64,000 bases of DNA from Conus ventricosus (taxonomy: Eukaryota; Mollusca; Gastropoda; Neogastropoda; Conidae), in contig CM031610.1 of NCBI GenBank assembly GCA_018398815.1, forward strand, positions 33,615,866 to 33,679,865, read 5' to 3'. Numbering within the stretch: position 1 is the first letter of the stretch; every line of letters starts with the position of its first letter. A program made the translations under genes and the position numbers. A model generated the notes under the pieces. That model worked only from the letters and a program-made list of their open reading frames with translations, was not told where the DNA came from and did no database searches. Shown piece by piece: positions 22,821-34,590 of this stretch.

Positions 22821-23599
22821 AATAATATTATTCATTCATAGTTCTCACTGTCATGTTTCGTAAAAATCAATGTGCAACCCAAAAACTTTTACGAGCTGTC
22901 CCCCCTCCCACCCCATCCTCCAGTGCACAATTTCTGTCTCTCTCTTAGTCATGAGTTTGCTGGTTTTAAACAAAAACTTGCATTTTTTTTCTATATTTTT
23001 TCTTTGTGAAAATAAGTGTTCTTTTAGAAATATCACAAGTGCATAGAAATAACACAATCATTTTGGTCAACCAAACCAGCTGTCGCTGCCACCACAATTT
23101 TGTTAAAAGGGACAGCAGCTGTTGCCGCCTTTATCCAATTGGCACATCAAACTAGCTGTGATCAAAATCTTTGGTTCCTCCGTCTAATCTATACTACAAC
23201 AATAGGTAGCGTTGGCGAATACAACTTTGTGTTGTATGACGATGCACCATCAAATTTAAGAGAATCCACACAGCAGAGGACACAGAGAAAAAAAGTGAAC
23301 CTTCCTCTTCCCTTTTCGGATTCCACGCAACACACGAACCAGGAAAGTCAGACCAAAAACAAAGAAACCAATTTTTTCTTTCTCTCCACGAGGGAAAACA
23401 TGTATTGAAAGAATATTTCAAACGCAAAATGAGACCTTTTGATGTAAAACCACAAACACAGAGCACCATCTTCATTTTTTAAACCTAGTAAAGGATCATT
23501 GCACTGACTTATACATCAAGCACCATCACATGAACACAAAATGCACTTCCCCCTTCGATCCCAAAGTAAAATATTTAATTTATTACCGTTTCTGCTTAA

Positions 23600-24041
23600 A
23601 ATGCCAACCCCTCTTTAAAAATTCTTGCCTTTCCCCTGGGCGTATGTAGAATTTCTTTTTTTCTTTCCCTAAGTGTCCACAACTCAGTTAAAATTCTGAC
23701 ACTTTTGGGGTGTTGACCGTTTTTTAAACCCGCCATTAAAGGGACCATAAACCCCCTTTGGGGAAGGCGCATGCAAAATTTTAACTGTCTCCATACCCCA
23801 AAGGCCCAAATGGGCCTCTCTTCCCCAAATTTTGGTGATGGATTTTTCGTGTCTGCAAGATTTATGCTGCATTCACATATGGAACCTCGGGTTTTTAGTC
23901 TCTTCGAAGGACTGTATGGGAAAAGGGAGTCAAACCAATGTTTAATCCGGGAAAAATCTCCCTGTACCGAAAAAGCCCGGGGGAGATTCAAACCCCCCAA
24001 CCCCCCATTATGATCCGGTGCTCACCAAATGTGCATTCCGG
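23600..24041 (-). mobile_element. tRNA-derived SINE (family A), left-arm copy
   Basis: Inverted, error-rich counterpart of 62,018-62,470. The tRNA-like head is at the 24,041 end, and the TATGGGAAAAGGGAGTCA complement of the body block is at about 23,915-23,935. Confidence 0.7.
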
Positions 24042-24495
24042 CTTTCTCTCTGATAAAAACAAAACTCGACTCTGATAGTGGGAGTTCTATCATCTCACAC
24101 CCTTAAACTTTCAAAAAACTTGGACAAAAAAAAAGATTTTTCTCAAAATTTTGAAATCATACTGTACAGTGCATCATGGCATGCATCTCACACAGAAATG
24201 CTCAAAAACAAAATGTTGGTGAGGGGACAGGAAAGGGGAAAAAGGAAATGAAGATCATTCTTTAAAGTTATTTCTAAAAACAAATGAAAAACAAATTAAA
24301 TGCATACATACATTAAAACACACAACTCAAACTTTTTGTCACTGCCATACGAAAAAATGCCCCAGGTGATCAGCCAAAATTCTTTTCCCCTTTTGTGGGG
24401 TTTTAAAGAAAAAAAAATTAGAATCTCAATACAAGTTTAAAATTCAAAATTTTCACACTAACTAACAGTCAACACAAAAGCAAAATTTTACTCAC

Positions 24496-25544
24496 GGGGT
24501 TGTACATCTGATCAACACAGTCGATAAAAACAGCACAGTACAGAGGAAAACTGGCAAAATCTCCAGCGTCGACCGTTTACAAAGGCTGCCTGACCTTCCC
24601 CCTACACATGCGCGTTTTTACCTTGGATGGATCCCCACTCTGTCACTTGCCCCAAAGGCGTCCGTCGGGGGCTACGACGGAAACTCTCATCAAACAGGAA
24701 AACCTGTCCTGGCTTGCCGCCCTCTGCAGGGCCGAGCTCAGCAGCTCCATGACTTCTCACCACCTTCTCGCTCTCCCCGGAACGCCGGGGGGATGTGCGT
24801 GGAAGAATTCCTGGGAAAACCCCCAGGCACGCTGCATCAGGGCCCGGGGGTTCTCGGGCTTGTTTCTCGGGTTTCCCGTCGGTGGTCGTCCACAATGTCC
24901 TTTTTCTTTGGTTTTTCGCCCTTTATGGGGGTGTTTTTCTGGGGAAATTTATAGCGGGGACATCGGGGGGTCTCTCCAGTTCGAGGGGAGATCTGGGGAA
25001 ATCTTTTACCCTGCTTGCTCCACGCTGTCCTGAGGTGGGTCTGGGACTTTTTCTGGGCAGCTATGGCCGGTTCATTATTGTCACTCGGGACGGTTTTTTG
25101 ATTGCTCGCTTTTGTTCCCCCCGCGATCCCCTTGAAACCTTGTGTCTCCCCTGTCGCCCCTTTCAGGGAAAGTATCTTTAAGCTTCCCCGGGTTTTTTCT
25201 TCAGTGTTCGCTCAGGGGCGGGCCGGGTCTTAAAAGACCCCAAAACCGATCTACCCTAGCATCACCCTTTCACCACTACCCTCCATCTAAGGGCCCCACC
25301 ACCCCCACCACCGCAGCAGGGCTGCCCTCATCTGCCCTGGCAGACGGGCGTCAGGCATCCTGTACAGACTGTCTGATCCCCCGGCACCCTGGGCGTGGGC
25401 CATGGAGGGCTGCCACGGGCCGGGGCCGCTCACAGTGAGGGGCGGCCGTCAGTTCAGCGTCGCTGGGCCCCCTCTACGCATTTCCTGGGCCGTCACCACC
25501 TGGTGCGGGGGGAGGGGGTGCCTGTGGTGCACCTGGAACACATC
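24496..25544 (-). CDS. dop1: Dopey-family exon E, inverted second copy (error-rich)
   Basis: The minus strand from the acceptor (CAG at 25,545-25,547) to a GTGAGT donor (24,490-24,495) is the counterpart of the + exon at 60,443-61,548. Readable pieces match it: the EHLPDLLHQ region near the start, the RCLT/CTD-like region around 25,300, and the FASFPLYCA segment near 24,550. It is about 57 bases shorter than the + copy and carries many frame shifts, mostly in homopolymers, so no continuous protein can be read. The clean + copy shows the errors are largely in the consensus. See the + exon for function. Confidence 0.7.
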
Positions 25545-26110
25545 CTGAAACAGTTACTGAACCTAATCAGTACCACTCTGGGGACACATCCTGAAAAAGT
25601 TGACATGAATCCTAATCAGTACCATCGGATACACATCCCGAAACAGTTGACATGAATCATAAGTCAGTTACACTCGGAACCATCCTTTAAAAAACAGCTA
25701 CATGATCCTAAAACATTACACCCTGGGGACACATCCTTTGAACAGCTGACTGAATCTTTAAAACACTCCACTCGGGGACACTCCTTAAGCGTTGACAAGA
25801 ATCCTAAACAGTTACACTCTGGAAACACATCCCGAAAAAGTTGACATGATCCTAAATCACCACCCCCGGGGAACATCCCTTAAAAATTGACAAGAATCCT
25901 AAATCAGCTACACTCTGGGTACACACCTGAAAACAGTTGACAGATCCTAAATCAGTTACACCCGGGGGGCACACTTGAAAGCGACATGAATCTTAAAAAA
26001 TTTTTAGTTACACCTGGGTACACATCCGAAACAGTTGACTAATCCCCAAATCATTTTTCACCTGGTTTCCATCCTGAAAAAGTTGACATAAAACCTAGAA
26101 TGAGTTACAA
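25545..26110 (-). repeat. Minisatellite carrying duplicated splice acceptors, left-arm copy
   Basis: Roughly a dozen units of about 50 bases whose minus strand reads TGTTTCAGGATGTGT and AACTGATTTAGGATTCATG. Same array as 59,875-60,460, in degraded consensus. Confidence 0.85.
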
Positions 26111-26313
26111 ACATGCTGAAATGTTTTCAAATATCCATTTTTAAACACCACTGAAATAATTTTTTTATTCACCCTCACTGATCATGTACGAACTCCCTTC
26201 CCCCTCCCTCATTCAGCACACATGCACACAAAAACACAATACACACTGATTTCACCATTCATTAGAAAAGAAAAAAAAAAACAGTGAAATCATGCCAGAC
26301 CTGTTACACTCAC

Positions 26314-27133
26314 CAGTGAAATCACATCCAACAGTAACTCCGCAATGTGGCACAACTCCGACAGGTTGATCACGTCATCAGACTCCGATGACACACTTGT
26401 TTTTCTGTGACAGGCATCCCTTGTCCGTTGACATGCTTTACTGAAAAGACGACCAATAATTCCCAGATAAAGTAGGACTCAAATGAGCCAAACAGCAGGT
26501 TTGCAGTTTTGACAAGTTCATCCACATGCTTACTGTCTTTTGCCAATGTTTTTCCCACCAGTCTGTGAAGGAGGCTGATCTACATTGTTTTCACTTTCCG
26601 TTCTTGTGCCTTCTTGGTACAAGCTTCGAAAAACAGACAGCAACACATCTTCAATAATCACTGGACCGATTTCAGGCTGTCCAACAAGCTGATCAGTATT
26701 CGGAAAGGCTTCAGAACTGCCAATGTCCATCTTCCCCTAACCTGGCGTCCTGCCCAGCAGTGGTCAGCTCTGCTTCAAGGCAGATACCAAGAGATCTTTC
26801 GAATAATTGTGGAAATAAGACAGATCCAAATTCGCTGGTGGTTGACGAACTGTCTGCTCTGGGTCGTCTGGCTGTGGCTCCGGACTCCGCATTGGAGGAC
26901 AAAGCATTGGCCTGCGCCTGATGGGTGGCTGCTGCCTAGAAACCACAGATAGAGGCGTCGGTTGAGCGACATGTCGCGACGGAGGACGACGTTGATGGCC
27001 GCTTCCACCACTGTGGCCAGATCCTTGCGGTGAGCTGAACCGTTGTGCATGGGAAAGGCCAGCAGCAGGAAGTCCAGGGTGCTGCGCTGCACCAGAACAC
27101 TGCTGTCCGCAGGGCGCTGCACAGCGCCTGGAC
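26314..27133 (-). CDS. dop1: Dopey-family exon D, inverted second copy
   Basis: The minus strand from the acceptor (GACAG at 27,134-27,138) to the GTGAGT donor (26,308-26,313) is the same 820 bases long as the + exon at 58,832-59,651 and nearly identical to it. In this copy the segment LATVVEAAINVVLRRDMSLN reads in frame, whereas the + copy has lost two bases there. Conversely this copy is frame-shifted around 26,700-26,850 (near EFDLSYFHNY and GEDGHLAVLKPF), where the + copy is intact. Each arm therefore repairs the other, which argues for consensus indels rather than real mutations. Flanking introns match as well. For the role of the protein see the + strand exons. Confidence 0.85.
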
Positions 27134-27191
27134 CTGTCAGCAAGCGTTCACAGACATTAACTAACATGAAAAGGAAACATTCCAATTTCCA

Positions 27192-27193
<2 letters not shown>

Positions 27194-27251
<58 letters not shown>
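27194..27251. repeat. (CA)n microsatellite, left arm
   Basis: About 28 uninterrupted CA units in the intron just upstream of exon D, mirrored by (GT)n at 58,717-58,772. Confidence 0.95.
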
Positions 27252-27256
<5 letters not shown>

Positions 27257-28364
27257 AATAGACTTTCTTCAAAGAAAATGGTAACTTTGAAGTCAGTTCT
27301 GTTCACACTGAAGGATGGCTGATATCTTGCACCATTAAACAGAATAAAATAAAGTCAGAAAATGTTGACCGCTTGCAATAATACAGAGAGAGCTAGGCAT
27401 CACAGCTGAATGATCACAGTATGAGACTTGCATCATATGATCCTTCAAGACCAGCACCATCAGATACATTGACTCTAGTGATTTTTGCAATCCTTGAAGT
27501 GTGGAGCATCAGGTACAAGTTTGTTTTATAACCCAGAAGACCAGCCAGGGCCTAACATTTCCCCTACTTTATCAAACCTAGCTTTTAAAAAAAGGCGTTA
27601 AAAGATAAAAGAAGACAACAAAAAAAAACTTGACAGTGCCAAAAAGATATGAATACAAGCCCCTACTGACTCATTACACTGCAGTGTGAACAGTCAGAGC
27701 CAATTCCTGGTTTAAATTATTACATGTTGTTGCCAGATTACAATAATATATCTAGCTTATTTGGTTGTACTTTTAAACAAGAGTGCAAATACTTTCTAAA
27801 ACAAACTTGTGAATGGTCCACCAAACCAGCAAAATTGGAGACAACAGTAAAGGAAGATTGAGGAAAAAAAAAAAGAAGAATCATAGAGTGACAGAATTTC
27901 CGTACATGGATGCAGTTTATACACTGAAAGACACCCCCACTATCCACCCCTGCCTAACTCTTTCATTCAAACAATGATAAAAACAACAAGCATGAAAAAA
28001 ACACAACAAATAAACGACAACAGTGAAGTATGCAGGAAACAGAAATTCCAGACACACTGTCTGCGATTTTCAAAACACAGTATCCTGTTCTCCATTTCAT
28101 CTCTGATCTTCTGTGATTCAATATCTATCATTCTGAAATGCTGATAAAGTGGTTCAACTATCGGTTTTTAAACGTCAAACACCCACCTCAACAGAAACAG
28201 CCGATGAGATTCCAGGAGAGCTGAGTGGGGAAGGTGGGCCAAGACATTGGGACAGTTGGAGAGAAATGAGGAGGAGTGACGGGAGGAGAAGGAAAGCAGA
28301 ACAGCTACCTTCCAATACGCTGACACCACTAGAATCACCAAACAGCAACAGCGTCAGGATTTGC

Positions 28365-28430
28365 ATGCTGACCCTTGGAATCGAACTCGCAACTCCTGAA
28401 CTCTATCGACGGAGCGACTGGGCTACATAC
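28365..28430 (-). mobile_element. tRNA-like segment at the exon C splice donor, left-arm copy
   Basis: Reverse complement of 57,540-57,605; the minus strand carries GCGAGTTCGATTCCAAG, a B-box-like sequence. Confidence 0.4.
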
Positions 28431-28619
28431 CATGAGGTCAATGTCCAGCCCCATCATGTGCAGCTGGTCCTCCATGCTCTGGCGTTTGTTGAAGTGGTTC
28501 AGCAGAAGGTCACCGCAGGCAGACGTACACTGGGGCAGTTTCAGCACACATTCCCACAGCCCTGTGTAGAAGAAGGGGGGTCTGCGGCCTCGCAGAACTC
28601 TTCCAACAGAGTGTTTGTC
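28431..28619 (-). CDS. dop1: Dopey-family exon C, inverted second copy
   Basis: The minus strand from the acceptor (TGTACAG, 28,620-28,626) to the GTATGT donor (28,425-28,430) is 189 bases. It reads TNTLLEEFCEAAD at the start, where the + copy has lost a base (GTTGGAAGAG here against GTTGAAGAG there). It has itself lost one C in the run coding for DPPFF. The rest, ending NKRQSMEDQLHMMGLDIDLM, is as in the + copy at 57,351-57,539. Confidence 0.87.
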
Positions 28620-29184
28620 CTGTACACATTAAAACATGAAACTTCTCATGCAAAAGCTGTTAGTTTTTTTTTCCAAGGGAGGGCAGGGTGAGGGGGTAAG
28701 CAGTTATAAAATGAAGTGATACACCACACACACACACTACAGGTATGGATGAATATATCAATTTCAAGTTAACCTTCAATGATTAAGCTTTGTTTACATA
28801 ACATAAACCAAATTTTTAGAGCGCCACATGAACTAATGAAGCTTGAGTGCCTGTTAAAAAAAATTTCATATTAAGAGGAACAAAGCACAAAAAACCCTAC
28901 TTCAAATCCAAACTGCACCAAATGTTTTACAAAAAATGTAGAAGCAGATAAACTGTGGTGAATATGAGCATGTTGTTCATGTTCACAGCAGACCTCACCT
29001 AAGATTTGAGGATCCAAATATCAAACCGAACACTAATGTGGACTCACATCTTGTTCAGCCAAGTCATGGCCACTTACAAAGTCTGAATCAATTCCAACCA
29101 TATCTGTGTAGTCTATACTGATGGTTGAACCTATACTTCAGCCGTGCCTGACCCACCAAGTCATCTACACTCATGACAAAAGGA

Positions 29185-29610
29185 CTGTCTTCCATCACTG
29201 TCACTTACTGTTTCGCCAGCCACATTCAATAACAAATGAGAAAAAGAAACAAATTTTCCCCATAAAGAAGTATACAGCAAATGGCATCCGTCTTCCATCA
29301 CTGTCACATATTGTTCTTTGCCAGTTACATTTAATACAAATGAAAAAAGAAAAAACTGGTTTTCCTCATAAAGCAGCATACTGGAAATGGCGTCTGTCTT
29401 CTATCACTGTCAACCTGTCACATATTGTTGTTTGCCAGTCACATTCAATACAAATGAAAAGAAAACTGGTTTTCATCATAAAGAAGCATACTGCAAACAG
29501 TGCTGCCTTCCATCACTCTTACTTATTGTTGTTTGCCAGTCACATTCACTCCAAATGAGAAAAAAAGGTTTTCCTTAGAAAGAAGCATACTGCAAACAAC
29601 CTCTGTAGGA
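29185..29610 (-). repeat. Intronic tandem repeat of about 100-bp units, left-arm copy
   Basis: Four to five diverged units, each with CATCACTGTCACATATTG, a TTGCCAGT-ACATTCAATAC block, an AAAACTGGTTTTC block and AAGCATACTGCAAA. Inverted match to 56,395-56,800. Confidence 0.85.
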
Positions 29611-29903
29611 GCTGCAACAGACAACTCAAGAAGCAGCAGCAGCATCCTTATGCTCAAACCTTCCAAAATAACCCATACTGAAATGAAATAAAACCATTCT
29701 TCATGAAAGATAAGCATGAAAAATGCCACACAAAAACAGAATGCAAAAAAAACAACAACAAAACAAAACAAAACAAAACAAAAACCCTCATTTCTATACA
29801 CACCCATCCAACCCACCATAAATTTTGCTGTTAACCTAAATCTCTTTGTTGCTGCTGTGTTTAAAAAAAAAAAAAAAAAAAAAGCAGAGAAAAATCAAAC
29901 ACA

Positions 29904-30027
29904 GACACTGTAAAGAAAAATGTTTTTAATAATTTTTATAGGTTTTCATTTAATTGTGTTTAGTATAGAAATAGAGGTGCATTTATTTTATTGCAGTGTA
30001 TAATGCACCAAACTGGTATAAAAGTTT
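29904..30027 (-). mobile_element. Edge of the Ty3/gypsy LTR with its target-site copy, left arm
   Basis: 29,904-29,908 is GACAC, the complement of the GTGTC target duplication. From 29,909 the sequence is the terminal 119 bases of the LTR found at 49,376 and 56,071, cut off by the N gap. The same insertion at the same nucleotide in both arms shows that they descend from one locus carrying this insertion. Confidence 0.92.
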
Positions 30028-31027
30028 NNNNNNNNNNNNNNNNNNNNNNNNNNNNNNNNNNNNNNNNNNNNNNNNNNNNNNNNNNNNNNNNNNNNNNNNN
30101 NNNNNNNNNNNNNNNNNNNNNNNNNNNNNNNNNNNNNNNNNNNNNNNNNNNNNNNNNNNNNNNNNNNNNNNNNNNNNNNNNNNNNNNNNNNNNNNNNNNN
30201 NNNNNNNNNNNNNNNNNNNNNNNNNNNNNNNNNNNNNNNNNNNNNNNNNNNNNNNNNNNNNNNNNNNNNNNNNNNNNNNNNNNNNNNNNNNNNNNNNNNN
30301 NNNNNNNNNNNNNNNNNNNNNNNNNNNNNNNNNNNNNNNNNNNNNNNNNNNNNNNNNNNNNNNNNNNNNNNNNNNNNNNNNNNNNNNNNNNNNNNNNNNN
30401 NNNNNNNNNNNNNNNNNNNNNNNNNNNNNNNNNNNNNNNNNNNNNNNNNNNNNNNNNNNNNNNNNNNNNNNNNNNNNNNNNNNNNNNNNNNNNNNNNNNN
30501 NNNNNNNNNNNNNNNNNNNNNNNNNNNNNNNNNNNNNNNNNNNNNNNNNNNNNNNNNNNNNNNNNNNNNNNNNNNNNNNNNNNNNNNNNNNNNNNNNNNN
30601 NNNNNNNNNNNNNNNNNNNNNNNNNNNNNNNNNNNNNNNNNNNNNNNNNNNNNNNNNNNNNNNNNNNNNNNNNNNNNNNNNNNNNNNNNNNNNNNNNNNN
30701 NNNNNNNNNNNNNNNNNNNNNNNNNNNNNNNNNNNNNNNNNNNNNNNNNNNNNNNNNNNNNNNNNNNNNNNNNNNNNNNNNNNNNNNNNNNNNNNNNNNN
30801 NNNNNNNNNNNNNNNNNNNNNNNNNNNNNNNNNNNNNNNNNNNNNNNNNNNNNNNNNNNNNNNNNNNNNNNNNNNNNNNNNNNNNNNNNNNNNNNNNNNN
30901 NNNNNNNNNNNNNNNNNNNNNNNNNNNNNNNNNNNNNNNNNNNNNNNNNNNNNNNNNNNNNNNNNNNNNNNNNNNNNNNNNNNNNNNNNNNNNNNNNNNN
31001 NNNNNNNNNNNNNNNNNNNNNNNNNNN
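30028..31027. other. Assembly gap of 1000 N
   Basis: Exactly 1000 undetermined bases; it begins inside an LTR, a typical place for a contig to break. Confidence 0.99.
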
Positions 31028-31208
31028 CCACGTCGGAGTGCCCTAAGTTGCTCACGGCGCACTCAACTATACCCCGCCTTCTGATCGCCCTTGTTCTATC
31101 AGCCATGACAAATGAACATACTGAAGGGACAATTAGGTAGGCACCCTGACTGTTCTGCGAGTGGACCAGCAGCACGAAGGCACCACAGCATCGCAGGTAA
31201 CATAACAT

Positions 31209-31700
31209 ATGGTATCCAATGCTAAAGAGACAATCAGAAGCTCTAGAACAGTACAAAGAAGAGCAACCAAGATGATTCATAATATAAAAGATTACTCATA
31301 TCAGGAAAGATTAAAATATCTGCAACTTCCAACACTTAAGGCAAGAAGAATAAGAGGAGACTTGATTCAAGCATACAAGATATTTAATGGAATTGATGAT
31401 GTTGATAAAGCATGCTTTTTTTGTACTCCGCAGAAGAATGTTACAAGGAACAGTGAAGACAAGATATTTAAACAATATTCTAGAACAAATTTAAGAAAAT
31501 TTACTTTTACTAATAGAGTAACCAACTTTTGGAATAAACTAACACTTAACATCAAACGTGCACCTAGTATTAATGTTTTTAAGAACCTCATAGAAAAACA
31601 TGAATTATTAACAAAAATTAGATATGAATTTGATGGATAATAGGTCTGAGCTAGCCTATGACTGGACCAACGGTTACGAAAAAAAAGGATTATATATGTA
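31209..31700 (+). pseudogene. 3' end of a LINE ORF2 (reverse-transcriptase C-terminal region)
   Basis: A 143-codon frame reads SRTVQRRATKMIHNIKDYSY, QERLKYLQLPTLKARRIRGD, LIQAYKIFNG and later TNRVTNFWNKL, ending in a stop at 31,640. 'VQRRATKMI-----YEERL--L-LPTL--RR-RGD-I--YKI' is the standard C-terminus of the reverse-transcriptase ORF of several LINE clades (CR1/RTE-like). The frame is intact, but everything upstream is lost at the gap, consistent with a 5'-truncated insertion or with the contig edge. A short 3' region follows to about 31,700, and a CCTGACCCTGATCCTGAAC simple repeat lies near 31,760. Confidence 0.75.
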
Positions 31701-32855
31701 CAGAAGGGGCGTAAAAAGCCTACATAGGCTAAGTTTATATTTGATACCAATGCCCCAGATCCTGACCCTGATCCTGAACTATAGCAGTATTGATGCATGA
31801 TGATCCAGCCCAAAGTAAATCTGAAAGTGTGGCCCCGTTAGTCTGAGCAGCTACTAATTTTCTGTTGGGCATTCAATTTTGTGGAAAGAAATATTCTGTG
31901 CATGAATAAACAAAACCTTACCAGTGGCGTGTTTACATAATGTAATGTTTTGAAGTGATGAATCGCTCACCAAAGACGGTTGCATTTTAGGACATATTTT
32001 AAACATTCCCTGCAGATCAGACTACAGACTTAATGTTATCATGCTCTGTTGGTAACACACCTGTCCATTCCACAGCATGTCACACAAAACCTGTGCTTGG
32101 AGGCTTATAACATAATTACCCATGTTATTGTTTACATCTTATTTAAGAATTTGGGAAAGGAGTCATTTCTCTGTAAACTGTGAGTGTGGGTTTTTAATCT
32201 CCAGAAAGCTTGCATGAAAACCCATACTTCTTATTTTGCTGAGGTATAATGTAACATTCTGCGGCATTCAAGAGATGAAAGTGACCAGAAAAAATACTTC
32301 GTTAAAAACAGGACTTGAAATACCAGTATATCCGATTGCTCATGTACGAAAAATCTTCTGGAGGACAAATGGTAATAGGCTTTATGGTGTGACCAATTTT
32401 TGACTGTGTCTGTAAAAGGGGAACTGAGCAATTAGCTTCAGTGTCGATCGGTCGTTCTGTCCTCCTCCGCTTTTGACTTTCGCACTTCCCCTGCCTCATG
32501 CTCCCATTCTCAGTCTCCTGTCCTCACCATCTACCCTTCCTTCCTCCCCCACTTGTTGTATCAAAATTGGACCCCTGCAGAATGTTATCACTGAAACAAA
32601 ACGTCTTTTATGAAAAATGTAGCAGCATGCATAGATTCTGTTTGGTAAATGGGGTGAGCACTAGATCTACTCCGTCAGTTCTCACTGTTTAGGTGAGTTT
32701 GACATGTGTAGAGCGTACTATTATTGGCACATTGGCTTTGGCCATTACTTTTATTAAATGCCTCTTTACAGATCTACAGCGAGATCAAGCTGAAATTTAG
32801 GGACACAAGTTTGTAGCAATTTTTTTGTGCACCTCTGTTTCTCCATATACTTAAC
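31701..32855. other. No gene recognised
   Basis: Unique-looking A/T-rich sequence without convincing open frames or repeat structure. Confidence 0.55.
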
Positions 32856-32860
32856 ACCTC

Positions 32861-32861
<1 letters not shown>

Positions 32862-32891
<30 letters not shown>

Positions 32892-32904
32892 ATACACATC
32901 TATA

Positions 32905-32971
<67 letters not shown>

Positions 32972-32976
32972 CTATA

Positions 32977-33014
<38 letters not shown>

Positions 33015-33027
33015 ACACCACACCAAA

Positions 33028-33074
<47 letters not shown>

Positions 33075-33117
33075 AACACAAAGACAGATACACACACACA
33101 CACACACACACTCACAG

Positions 33118-33179
<62 letters not shown>

Positions 33180-33190
33180 ACACACACACT
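32862..33190. repeat. Long compound (CA)n microsatellite
   Basis: About 15 C followed by some 310 bases of nearly pure CA, interrupted twice by CATCTATAGACA and by short CACCACAC, AAACA and AGACAGATA variants. Open frames here on both strands are repeat artefacts. Confidence 0.95.
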
Positions 33191-33379
33191 TCCTGTGACT
33201 TATTTTTCTTTGATGTCATGTAATAATGTGACCAGTCTGTTCTTAGCATCTGTTATAAAGATGTGGGACATGTCACACAGACCTTTTTTGGGGAGGGGTC
33301 CATCTTCCATGCCACTCCAGTGGCAATCAAACTGCTCATTCCATCTCCCTATCTCCCTATCTGCAGCCACTGCCAGGCT

Positions 33380-33719
33380 TGCCCTGCCATGCTCCCGGCA
33401 CAGGCAGTTTGAAGGGAGCAATCAGTGTCGAATCGTTGTGTGACTGCCCACCAGAGGAGACACTGCACTGCTGCCTAGTTGTTTAGTTGGTGTTCAGTGG
33501 TGCCCGTTCTGATCCACCTTGCACAGAACGCCACCTTCTAATCTAAGCCCTCTACTTATAACAGCCAATTGTTTAATCACAGAGCCAGCGTGAGTAAGCT
33601 CTTTTTCTGGAGGGTGCCACCACGTCCGTGCAGTGAAAGGTCTAATTAATTTACCAGTACTGGTGACCCCACCCAAACTTCATGTAGGGCACAGACATAT
33701 TGAGATCGTGTGTGTGTGT

Positions 33720-33770
<51 letters not shown>

Positions 33771-34020
33771 ATTTGTTGGTGGGTAGGTGTTTGTATAAAG
33801 TTTATTGATGTGAAATGTTTGTACGTATGTTATTGCTTGTCAGCACCTAGGACCTTTGGCAAGGTGTTTTATAAATGCTATAATATTAGTATTATTAGTA
33901 TTATTTTCATCATGAGAGCATGGGATGAAGGGCTACTGAATCTGAGACTACATTTTTATGCTGATCAATACGGATGATGAGGATGAAGCTAACGGATTTC
34001 CATTCTGGTGTGAGAGTACA
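33380..34020 (+). repeat. Dispersed repeat family X, copy 1
   Basis: Shares ordered blocks with 40,735-41,275: CACTGCACTGCTGC (33,463), TTCAGTGGTGCCCGTTCTGA, CTGGAGGGTGCCACCACGTC, then CATGAGAGCATGGGATGAAG, ATGCTGATCAATACGGATGA and ACGGATTTCCATTCTGGTGT. A (GT)n microsatellite (33,711-33,771) sits in the middle. No coding capacity or tRNA-like boxes were seen. Confidence 0.8.
33711..33771. repeat. (GT)n microsatellite
   Basis: About 28 GT units with one GG interruption. Confidence 0.95.
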
Positions 34021-34224
34021 TGTCATGTTACACCAAATTTTGTTTGATTTTATCCCCAGACTGCTTTCCAGAAGTGCATCAAGATATATTCTCTCAGGGA
34101 CAACAAATACAACGTCAGCACTGTCCAACTGAAGCCTGTATACAAGGACAATTATGTGTCCATGTAAGCACATGATCAGGCTCCTACGTATACATTGGTA
34201 CATTCCATATCCATGCTTGTGAGT

Positions 34225-34590
34225 CATGCACTTTGCGTTACAGGGGAGCTGAAAAGAATCCAAGCCATGGAAATGAGGTGTTGGCGACAAGTGTGCCAAA
34301 CCATCAAACAGCATAACAGACCATCTGAAGATCTGATGATTCACTTAAGAAAAGTAAATCATATTTGAATGGCCAAGCAACAAGATCCAAAGGCACACAC
34401 AGAAGTGTGTAGGGAGGGAGACAAAAAGAAATGGAAAAGAAGATAAAAGAAAACAAAACGATGGATTGACAACATGGCAGTTTAAGACAGGTAAACCCAT
34501 TTGCAGAGACTCAGGTCATGGGACACACATCTAACCAAGCTAGGGGAACCTGGTGAACAGTTCCTCAGTGCAGCTCCCGGATGACCCTTG
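34225..34590 (+). pseudogene. LINE 3' fragment (C-terminal reverse-transcriptase region)
   Basis: The plus frame reads LKRIQAMEMRCWRQVC and RPSEDLMIHLRKV, then, after stops, KKTKRWIDNMAV. This follows the pattern 'RRIQAMEMRCYRRLL...H-D-L--VKKRKL-W-GH...-GRRRGRQRKRW-DNI-EWTG' that closes the ORF of a widespread LINE group. Stops and shifts interrupt it. Confidence 0.65.

Larger units (their letters stand above)
15900..26300. other. Low-quality consensus zone
   Basis: Homopolymers of 5 to 30 bases of every type are strongly over-represented, and the sequence reads as if neighbouring bases were smoothed into runs. Where a clean second copy exists (24.5-25.5 kb against 60.4-61.5 kb) it differs by many indels and run-extensions, so the texture is a consensus artefact and not biology. 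Coding calls here are unreliable. Confidence 0.75.
22190..30027 (-). repeat. Left arm of a large inverted duplication
   Basis: The reverse complement of this stretch follows 55,955-63,965 throughout: LTR edge and target duplication, a five-unit intronic repeat, exon C, the long intron, a (CA)n tract, exon D, the splice-acceptor minisatellite, exon E, SINE A, and the CAGGGGCGGAT element. Intronic sequence such as 27,300-27,540 against 58,440-58,680 differs only at a few single positions. The arm ends at an N gap inside the LTR. The outer part (below 26.3 kb) is of poor consensus quality. Confidence 0.92.

Noticed and set aside
32766..33198. Frames of alternating Cys-Val or His-Thr
   Set aside because: Translations of a CA/GT microsatellite; likewise at 17.9, 19.4, 37.7 and 39.7 kb.
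34010..34180. Possible exon reading KCIKIYSLRDNKYNVSTVQL after a CCCCAG acceptor
   Set aside because: No donor, no partner exon and no recognised family; it abuts family X and a LINE fragment, so it is more likely repeat-derived.
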